Source: Thermoplasmata archaeon | GTDB lineage: Archaea > Thermoplasmatota > Thermoplasmata > UBA184 | Direction of reading: 5' to 3' | Length of the DNA: 5,775 nt | Assembly (NCBI GenBank): GCA_027314845.1 | Contig: DAHVAA010000108.1 | Location: forward strand, 1 to 5,775 | Program-made: the position numbers and the translations under genes | The notes under the pieces: model-generated | What the model was told of the DNA's origin: nothing | The model's input: the letters and a program-made list of their open reading frames with translations, nothing else | The model's database searches: none | Shown: positions 1-4,729 of the stretch, piece after piece | How the letters are laid out: every line of letters begins with the position of its first letter | How positions within the stretch are numbered: the first letter of the stretch is position 1

Positions 1-1148
1 GAGAGCCCCTGGACGAACTCGAGCGCGGCGCCCCCGCCCGTCGAAATGAACTGGAAGCTCTCCGTGACCCCGAGATCGTGGGCGATGCGGGCGGAGTCGC
101 CCCCCGCCGCGACGTGGTAGCCGGCGACCGACCCGATCCGGGAGAGCACCTCGCGCGTGCCGGCCCGGAAGCGGGAGTCCTCCGCCCGTCCGAGCGGGCC
201 GTTCCAGAAGACGGTCTTCGAGCGGTCGATCCGGGAGGCGAACCGGGCGCGGGTCTCGGGGCCGATGTCGCAGGCGCTCGCGTCCTTCGGGATCGCCGAG
301 ACGGGATGGGTCTCGGCCCCGACGACCCCCGGTCGCTCGACGACCAGGTCGACCGGGAAGAGCAGCTCCGTTCCCGCGGCCTCGGCCCGGTGGAGGAACT
401 CGTCGACCGCCGGCTCGAGGCCGGGTTCCGCGAGGCTCGCGCCCAGGTCGAAGCCCTGGGCGCGCAGGAACGGGAACGCGAGCGCGCCACCGATCGCGAT
501 CGTCCGGGCCCGCCCGCAGAAGCTCGTGAGGAACGGCAGCTTGTCGGCGACCTTGGCCCCCCCGAGCAGGACGACGTACGGTGGGGCGGGGTCCTCGATC
601 AGCCTCGACAGTTCCCGGACCTCGCGTTCGACGAGCAGGCCGGCGAACGCCGGGAGCCGCTGCGGCACCCCGACCGTGGACGCGTGGGCCCGGTGGACCG
701 TGCCGAACGCGTCCTCGACGAACAGCTCGCCGAGATGCGCGAGCTGGGCGGCGAACGCCGGGTCGTTCGCCTCCTCCCCCGGGTGGAAGCGAAGGTTCTC
801 GAGCATCAGGAACTGGCCGTTCTGTAGGCGTGCGGTCTGCTCGAGCGCGTGGACGCCGATGATGTCGTCCGCGAGCGGGACCGGCTGGCCGAGGATCGCG
901 CTCAGCCGGTGGACGACCGGCCGAAGGGAGAACCGGGGATCGTGACGGCCGTCCGGCCGCCCGAGGTGGCTCATCAGGATGGTGCGCGCGCCGGCCGCCC
1001 GCAGATGGTTGAGCGTCGGCAGCGCCTCCACGATCCGGCGATCGTCGGCGACCTGGCCGTTCGGCTCCTGGGGAACGTTGAAATCGACCCGAACGAGGAC
1101 CCTCCGGCCCCGGACCGGGGCGGAAGCGAGCCCCTTCTTCTGCGCCAT
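1..1148 (-). CDS. pgk: Phosphoglycerate kinase, 3' end cut by the window
   Basis: Phosphoglycerate kinase converts 1,3-bisphosphoglycerate and ADP to 3-phosphoglycerate and ATP in the cytosol (reversible; glycolysis and gluconeogenesis). The reading frame starts at an ATG (1148-1146) and stays open for 382 codons to the window edge. Family motifs occur in order: RVDFN (20-24), SHLGRP (60-65), ENLRF (117-121), EDAFGTVHRAH (145-155), GGAKV with Lys199, FWNGPLG then Glu323 (314-323), GGDS (349-352) and STGGGA (369-374). The last motif lies close to the usual C-terminus of this roughly 390-415-residue family, so probably only 10-30 residues are missing. SHLGRP and GGDS are the bacterial form; archaeal PGKs I recall carry THQGKP and GGHS there. 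It lies 22 bp after panE on the same strand with no clear Shine-Dalgarno, so it is probably co-transcribed and perhaps translationally coupled. The identification is very secure. Confidence 0.97.
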   Translation of the reverse strand, partial: MAQKKGLASAPVRGRRVLVRVDFNVPQEPNGQVADDRRIVEALPTLNHLRAAGARTILMSHLGRPDGRHDPRFSLRPVVHRLSAILGQPVPLADDIIGVHALEQTARLQNGQFLMLENLRFHPGEEANDPAFAAQLAHLGELFVEDAFGTVHRAHASTVGVPQRLPAFAGLLVEREVRELSRLIEDPAPPYVVLLGGAKVADKLPFLTSFCGRARTIAIGGALAFPFLRAQGFDLGASLAEPGLEPAVDEFLHRAEAAGTELLFPVDLVVERPGVVGAETHPVSAIPKDASACDIGPETRARFASRIDRSKTVFWNGPLGRAEDSRFRAGTREVLSRIGSVAGYHVAAGGDSARIAHDLGVTESFQFISTGGGAALEFVQGL

Positions 1149-1170
1149 GGCGGGCCGAGCGGTCGGGCCA

Positions 1171-2121
1171 CTAAGAGGGTTGTGGACGACCGGCCGTCTC
1201 GGTCGTCCGGTGCTGGACCTCGACGATGATCTTCCGGGTGAGCGGCAGGTCGAGGCCGTGCGCCCCGGCGCGGCGGACGAGCTCCCCCGAGATCGCCGCG
1301 ATCTCCGTCGGTCGGCCCTGCTCGACATCCTGGAGCATGCTCGAGCGGTTCGCCGCGGTCGCCCGGGCGATGCGCTCGAGATCGCGGACCGCCTCCGCCT
1401 CCGAGAAGTCGAAGCCGTTGACCCGCGCGGCCGCGAGCGCCTCTCGAAGGAGCCCGAGGGCCTCGGAACGGAGCGGCTCGTCCAGCAACCGCCCGTTCGG
1501 GACGCCCCGGACGGCGGTCACCGGATTGATCGCGGCGTTGACGAGGACCTTCCGCCAGACCTCCCGGTCGAATGCCGGGACGAGACGCGTGGGGATCCCC
1601 GCCCCCGCGAGGAGCCGCGCGAACCGATCGACGAGGGCGTCCTTGCGCGTGCCGGAGGGGCCGGGCAGGAGGAGCTCGCCGGTCCCGGCGGCCCGGACCG
1701 CCCCGGGGGCGATCCACGTCGCGGGTACCGTGTTCACGGCCCGGACGGTCCAGTCGGCCGGGACGCGCCATCCCCCGGCCGCGAGCCCCTCCTCGGCGTG
1801 CGACTCGACCCCGAGGCCGTTCTGCGGCAGGAGGGTCGGCACGGGCGTAGGGAGGGAGCGGGCGAGCCGACGCGCCGCCTCCCCGAGGTCGAAGGTCTTG
1901 ACGGTCAGCAGCGCGACGTCGGCCCCCGACCCGGGCGCGAGCTCGGAGGCGGCCGTGAGCCGGACCGACTCCTCGGTCGTCCCCTCGACCCGCAGGCCGC
2001 GCTCGGCGATCGCCCGGACGTGGTCGGGCCGGGCGATGAGGAGGACCGTGTGATCGGCCCGGGCGAGCCGCGCGGCGAAGTGGCTTCCGACGGCCCCGCC
2101 GCCGTAGACGACGATCCGCAC
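1171..2121 (-). CDS. panE: 2-dehydropantoate 2-reductase (ketopantoate reductase)
   Basis: This enzyme reduces 2-dehydropantoate to pantoate with NAD(P)H, a step towards pantothenate and coenzyme A. The 316-residue product has the normal family length. An N-terminal Rossmann fold opens with MRIVVYGGGAVG, the dinucleotide loop being GGGAVG (7-12). Lys75 in LLTVKTFD and Asn101 in PQNGLG match the conserved Lys and Asn of the N-domain. The helical C-domain has EVWRKVLVNAAINPVTA (187-203), where Lys191 fits the catalytic lysine and Asn195/Asn199 the conserved asparagines. NRSSMLQDVEQGRPTEI (258-274) is the family signature, with Ser259/Ser260 at the pantoate-binding position. The start is a GTG 11 bp after the upstream coiled-coil gene, and pgk follows after 22 bp. 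The ketoacid substrate is inferred from these motifs; some paralogues in the family reduce other ketoacids, so true PanE activity is likely but not certain. Confidence 0.93.
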   Translation of the reverse strand: MRIVVYGGGAVGSHFAARLARADHTVLLIARPDHVRAIAERGLRVEGTTEESVRLTAASELAPGSGADVALLTVKTFDLGEAARRLARSLPTPVPTLLPQNGLGVESHAEEGLAAGGWRVPADWTVRAVNTVPATWIAPGAVRAAGTGELLLPGPSGTRKDALVDRFARLLAGAGIPTRLVPAFDREVWRKVLVNAAINPVTAVRGVPNGRLLDEPLRSEALGLLREALAAARVNGFDFSEAEAVRDLERIARATAANRSSMLQDVEQGRPTEIAAISGELVRRAGAHGLDLPLTRKIIVEVQHRTTETAGRPQPS

Positions 2122-2132
2122 GGCCGCCCGAC

Positions 2133-2357
2133 CTATCCGAGCCGCCGGACCAGGTCGGAGAGCCCGGGCGCCTTGCCCCAGTCCCGCCGGAGCAGCGTGA
2201 GCAGCCCTTCGTAGTACCGGACCTGTTCCCGGGCCTGACGGACCTTGAGCAGCAGGTACTCTTCCTCCCGACGGAGCCGCTCGAGCTCGGCCTCGACCTC
2301 GCGATGGGTCGCGAGGAGCGCCTCGGGGCTATCGGAGGGGAGCGCTGCGCGGGACAC
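2133..2357 (-). CDS. Small coiled-coil protein of unknown function (second of pair)
   Basis: This encodes 74 residues that I do not recognise as a named family. Residues about 12-60 form a heptad-like helix rich in Glu, Arg and Leu (for example EVEAELERLRREEEYLLLKV). It is followed by REQVRYYEGLLTLLRRDWG and a short tail, APGLSDLVRRLG. Acidic and basic residues nearly balance. There is no signal peptide, membrane segment or Cys/His metal site. The start is a GTG preceded by a near-perfect Shine-Dalgarno, the strongest in the window, so it is a real translated gene. It overlaps the 3' end of the other coiled-coil gene by 29 bp in a different frame and is followed after 11 bp by panE. The overlap suggests coupled translation and possibly a hetero-oligomer. 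A prefoldin-like or DNA-associated helical protein would fit the shape, but neither is shown. Confidence 0.8.
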   Translation of the reverse strand: MSRAALPSDSPEALLATHREVEAELERLRREEEYLLLKVRQAREQVRYYEGLLTLLRRDWGKAPGLSDLVRRLG

Positions 2358-2574
2358 CGTTCACCTCCTTCGGGAGGGTGGACCGCCCCATGTCGTGGAC
2401 CGCCTCGAACGTGACTCGGACGCGAGCGAGCTCCTTCTTGATCCGTCGCAGCCGGACCTCGAGCCGGCGCCGCCGGTCGCGGATCTCCCCGAGCGACCGC
2501 TCGAGGACCTCCATGCGCCGTCGCCACTTGTCGCGCTCCTGCAGGCTCAGGAGCACCGAGTCGACGTCGACCAT
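2329..2574 (-). CDS. Small basic coiled-coil protein of unknown function (first of pair)
   Basis: This encodes 81 residues from the ATG at 2574, with no family that I recognise. Residues about 5-55 read as one long amphipathic, strongly charged helix (LLSLQERDKW, then MEVLERSLGEIRDRRRRLEV, then RLRRIKKELARVRVTFEAV). By my count there are 22 Arg/Lys against 13 Asp/Glu, so it is basic. The last stretch, from about residue 60, looks unstructured and is partly dictated by the overlapping next gene. A longer start is possible at a TTG (2604), adding ten residues (IPRPDRSPP after the initiator). I prefer the ATG because the extra residues are low-complexity and neither start has a Shine-Dalgarno. 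It is the first gene of the leftward set with the second coiled-coil gene, panE and pgk. The excess of positive charge would allow nucleic-acid contact, but that is only a possibility. Confidence 0.72.
   Translation of the reverse strand: MVDVDSVLLSLQERDKWRRRMEVLERSLGEIRDRRRRLEVRLRRIKKELARVRVTFEAVHDMGRSTLPKEVNGVPRSAPLR
2361..2370 (-). promoter_or_regulatory. Strong Shine-Dalgarno deciding a GTG start
   Basis: On the minus strand the sequence AAGGAGGTGA precedes the GTG at 2357-2355, with six bases between GGAGG and the start codon. It lies inside the coding sequence of the upstream coiled-coil gene, so that gene's C-terminal codons also carry the ribosome-binding site of the next one. It fixes the start of the 74-residue protein. 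Confidence 0.85.
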
Positions 2575-2653
2575 CGGCGGCGAACGGTCGGGGCGGGGAA
2601 TCAACTTTTCGGCGGAACGGCGGTCCGCGGATACCGCCCCCCGGGCCGCTGAC

Positions 2654-2660
2654 GTTTAAG
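2654..2660. promoter_or_regulatory. Candidate TATA-like box in the mdh / coiled-coil divergent gap
   Basis: GTTTAAG is the only A/T-rich island in the upstream part of an otherwise GC-rich gap. Read on the plus strand it lies about 40 bases before the mdh ATG. With usual archaeal TATA-to-start-site spacing, transcription would begin near 2680-2684 and give a very short leader. Read on the minus strand (CTTAAAC) it could also serve the leftward coiled-coil operon, with a start near 2630. No BRE is clearly recognisable, so the call rests on position and composition. Confidence 0.5.
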
Positions 2661-2695
2661 CCCGGGAGGGGTGCGGACGGGCCGAAGGGAGTCGC

Positions 2696-3640
2696 ATGAG
2701 CGGGCTCAACAAGATCGTCGTGCTCGGCGCTGGGAACATCGGAGGAACGCTCGCGCAGCGACTCGCGGAGGCCGACCTCGCTCGGGAGGTCGTGCTGATC
2801 GATATCGTCGAGGGATTGCCCCAGGGGAAGGCGCTCGACATCCAGGAGTCGGCCCCGATCGTGCCGTTCGCGACCCGGATCACCGGTACGACCTCGCTCG
2901 AGGGGCTCGCGGGGGCCGACATCGTCGTCGAGACCGCCGGGCTGGCCCGGAAGCCGGGGATGAGCCGCTCCGACCTCCTCGAGAAGAACGCCGGGATCGT
3001 GAAGGCCCACGCCGAGGCGGTCCGGCAGAAGGCGCCGAACGCCGTCTGCGTGATCGTGACGAACCCGGTCGACGTGATGACCTACCATTTCCGCCAGGCG
3101 AGCGGGTTCCCGTCGCACCGCGTCTTCGGGGAGTCCGGTACGCTCGACACCGCGCGGTTCCGCTGGTTCGTCGCCGACGAGCTCCACGTGGCGCCCCGCG
3201 ACGTGACCGGCTTCGTCCTCGGAACCCACGGCGACACGATGGTCCCGCTGCTCTCGCTCACGAGCGTCGCCGGGGTGCCGCTCACCCGGCTCCTGCCGGC
3301 CGACAAGCTCGCGGCGATCGTCGAGCGGACGAAGAAGGGCGGGGGGGAGATCGTCAACCTGCTCAAGATGGGAAGCGCCTACTACGCCCCGGCGGCCAGC
3401 CAGGCGGAGCTGGTCCGGGCGATCGCGAAGGACGAGCACCGGTTGATCCCGGCGAGCGCCTACCTCGACGGCGAGTTCGGCGAGAAGGATGTCTACATCG
3501 GCGTGCCGATCGTCCTCGGCCGCACCGGGGTCGAACGCGTCGTTCCGGTGGAGCTCTCCGAATCGGAGCGCACGGCGTTCCGTGCCAGTGTCGAGGCGGT
3601 GCGCGCCGACCTCGCGATCCTGGCGAAGCTTCCACCCTAG
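2696..3640 (+). CDS. mdh: Malate dehydrogenase, LDH-like type
   Basis: NAD(P)-dependent malate dehydrogenase interconverts malate and oxaloacetate in the cytosol, serving the citric acid cycle and anaplerosis. The product has 314 residues, normal for the LDH-like (tetrameric) MDH family. GAGNIG (11-16) is the dinucleotide loop, and Asp36 in LIDI at the end of the second strand favours NAD. The substrate loop ARKPGMSR puts Arg85 at the position that is Gln in lactate dehydrogenases, which indicates oxaloacetate rather than pyruvate. Arg91, Asn123 (VTNPVD), Asp151/Arg154 (LDTARF) and catalytic His178 (GTHGD) complete the active site. GGGEIVNLLK and GSAYYAPA near 215-233 are also typical. The ATG has a Shine-Dalgarno-like GAAGGGA (2684-2690) five bases upstream and a TATA-like box about 40 bases upstream. 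The fixX-like gene follows after 22 bp. The family is very secure; substrate choice rests mainly on Arg85. Confidence 0.95.
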   Translation: MSGLNKIVVLGAGNIGGTLAQRLAEADLAREVVLIDIVEGLPQGKALDIQESAPIVPFATRITGTTSLEGLAGADIVVETAGLARKPGMSRSDLLEKNAGIVKAHAEAVRQKAPNAVCVIVTNPVDVMTYHFRQASGFPSHRVFGESGTLDTARFRWFVADELHVAPRDVTGFVLGTHGDTMVPLLSLTSVAGVPLTRLLPADKLAAIVERTKKGGGEIVNLLKMGSAYYAPAASQAELVRAIAKDEHRLIPASAYLDGEFGEKDVYIGVPIVLGRTGVERVVPVELSESERTAFRASVEAVRADLAILAKLPP

Positions 3641-3662
3641 GGGGCGGGGGGGTCGTCGCGCG

Positions 3663-3977
3663 ATGGTCGGGGCTGCCGTTCCGCCTCCACCGGTCGAGTT
3701 CGTCGAGATCAAGCGGCGGCTCGGCACGCTCCGCTACACCACCGATACGAAGGACCACGCGCACATCACCGTCAAGCCCGAGATCTGCGCGCGCTGCCCG
3801 CATTCGCAGTGCACGTTCGTCTGCCCGGCGAAGTGCTACGAGCGGATCGAGGGGCGGCTCGTCTTTCGCTACGAAGACTGCGTCGAGTGCGGGGCGTGCG
3901 ACATCGCCTGCGACCAGGGCTCGGTCACCTGGCACATGCCCCGGGGCCCGTTCGGGGTCCGGTACGCCTTCGGCTGA
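3663..3977 (+). CDS. fixX: FixX-type ferredoxin-like protein
   Basis: A 104-residue iron-sulfur protein of the FixX family, the ferredoxin partner of ETF-quinone oxidoreductase (FixC), which passes electrons from electron-transfer flavoprotein to quinone. The family end signature is clear: CPAKCYERIEGRLVFRYEDC (54-73), then CVECGACDIAC (73-83), then W-x-MPRGPFGVRYAFG at the C-terminus. There are nine cysteines: 42, 45, 50, 54, 58, 73, 76, 79 and 83. Two complete four-cysteine sets can be drawn (42/45/50/83 and 73/76/79/54), suggesting two 4Fe-4S clusters. Residues 1-13 are a Pro-rich lead-in; the conserved part begins near LGTLRY. The ATG at 3663 is chosen because it sits 22 bp after mdh and all upstream in-frame sequence overlaps mdh. 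No fixA, fixB or fixC is seen in this window, so the electron donor is unknown. Confidence 0.9.
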   Translation: MVGAAVPPPPVEFVEIKRRLGTLRYTTDTKDHAHITVKPEICARCPHSQCTFVCPAKCYERIEGRLVFRYEDCVECGACDIACDQGSVTWHMPRGPFGVRYAFG

Positions 3978-3990
3978 CGGTCGCCGAAGG
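3967..3990. terminator. Perfect 8-bp hairpin at the fixX stop codon
   Basis: CCTTCGGC (3967-3974) and GCCGAAGG (3983-3990) are exact inverted repeats around an 8-base loop that contains the fixX TGA stop. It lies in the 27-bp gap between the convergent fixX and gtrA-family genes, where a terminator or an mRNA 3' end structure is expected. No T-run follows on either strand, and archaeal termination usually depends on T-runs, so the terminator role is uncertain. Confidence 0.35.
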
Positions 3991-4004
3991 TCCGCCGCCC
4001 GCGG

Positions 4005-4520
4005 TCAGGGGCCGGGCCCCGTCGCTTCGGCGAACGTGACCTGGTGGTTGCCGGCGAACCCGACCACACTGCCGATCGCGATCCCGAGCGCCTGGCCATA
4101 GAGCGGCGGAACGAACAGGCTCGCGACGAACAGGACGACCTCGTTGATCGCGAGCGAGCCCAGCGAGACACCGTAGTACAGGCCGACCCGGCGTCCGAGC
4201 CCGTGGCGGTGACCGACCCGGCTGCGGAACGTCCAGCGGTTGTTCCACGTGAAGTTCCACAAGGTCGCGACGGCGAAGGCGATCGCGCTCGCGACGAAGT
4301 TGGCGAGGGCGTTCGAGGAGGTCGTGGAGGCGAAGTGGAGCAGGCTCTGGACGAGATTGAAGCTCGGACTGGGGGAGATCGCGTCCAGGACGAGGGCGAA
4401 GACCACGAGGTTCACGACCACGCCCGTGAGCCCGACGACCATGAACCGCCCGTAGCGGGCGAGGAACGGCCGTCGACCTGTACGGGCCGGCGCTCCCCCG
4501 ACCCCCTCGCTCTCCGCCAT
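4005..4520 (-). CDS. GtrA-family small membrane protein
   Basis: A 171-residue integral membrane protein of the GtrA family, whose members are thought to move polyprenyl-phosphate-linked sugars across the membrane for glycan or cell-surface assembly. About four hydrophobic segments are visible: roughly 26-48, 70-90, 114-137 and 140-157. The two family signatures follow the second and fourth segments: WNFTWNNRWTF (88-98) and the degenerate copy VGFAGNHQVTF (153-163). The N-terminus is short and cytosolic-looking, with GRRPFLARYGRF just before the first segment. The frame is open upstream to a GTG at 4649, but those 43 residues are Pro/Arg/Gly low-complexity and that GTG overlaps the likely promoter box, so the ATG at 4520 is used. 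The loop after the first segment is fairly long (about 46-69). No glycosyltransferase lies beside it, so the substrate cannot be named. It is convergent with fixX and divergent from the helicase. Confidence 0.88.
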   Translation of the reverse strand: MAESEGVGGAPARTGRRPFLARYGRFMVVGLTGVVVNLVVFALVLDAISPSPSFNLVQSLLHFASTTSSNALANFVASAIAFAVATLWNFTWNNRWTFRSRVGHRHGLGRRVGLYYGVSLGSLAINEVVLFVASLFVPPLYGQALGIAIGSVVGFAGNHQVTFAEATGPGP

Positions 4521-4649
4521 GACCTGCTCGAGCGGCCGCGGCAGACGGGTCCCGCGCTTGAAGCTGCCGGGCCCCGAAGGGAACCGGGGTCGGACCGCGG
4601 GCGGGGACCCTCCCCGGACCGAGACCCCATCGTTCCAGTCAAGGCGCAC

Positions 4650-4656
4650 CTTAAAA
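4650..4656. promoter_or_regulatory. Candidate TATA-like box in the gtrA / helicase divergent gap
   Basis: The gap of about 210 bp between the gtrA-family ATG (4520) and the helicase TTG (4730) contains one A/T island, CTTAAAA on the plus strand (TTTTAAG on the minus). It contains the same TTTAAG hexamer as the mdh box. For the helicase it would give a transcript start near 4680 and a leader of about 50 nt. For the gtrA-family gene it would give a start near 4627 and a leader of about 105 nt. I see nothing else in this gap apart from GC-rich sequence with short weak inverted repeats and the helicase Shine-Dalgarno. Confidence 0.5.
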
Positions 4657-4716
4657 CCCCACGCCGCCGCTCGCGATCGACGGAGCGCTGCCTACGACCG
4701 GTCTCTCCCCCACCCC

Positions 4717-4721
4717 GGAGG
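4717..4721 (+). promoter_or_regulatory. Shine-Dalgarno deciding the helicase TTG start
   Basis: GGAGG is followed by eight bases and then TTG at 4730. The frame has a TAA at 4652-4654 and no ATG or GTG between that stop and 4730. The TTG also places the protein start exactly where XPD helicases begin (FPYRVRPGQ), so the non-ATG start is well supported. Confidence 0.8.
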
Positions 4722-4729
4722 TTCCCCTC

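Noticed and set aside
78..2214. Several plus-strand open frames of 90-410 codons over the left third
   Set aside because: All lie opposite pgk and panE, whose catalytic motifs are unmistakable on the minus strand. The plus-strand translations are low-complexity.
3489..3662. Longer fixX start inside mdh
   Set aside because: The extension would lie entirely within or just after mdh in another frame, and FixX similarity starts well after the ATG at 3663.
974..3727. Very long minus-strand open frame of about 917 codons
   Set aside because: It runs in another frame across pgk, panE and both coiled-coil genes and antisense to mdh. Its translation is Arg/Gly/Pro-rich with no motif. High GC content removes stop codons and makes such frames common.
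4521..4649. N-terminal extension of the gtrA-family protein to a GTG at 4649
   Set aside because: The added residues are Pro/Arg/Gly low-complexity, and the GTG overlaps the likely TATA-like box. The ATG at 4520 leaves a normal short N-terminus before the first membrane segment.
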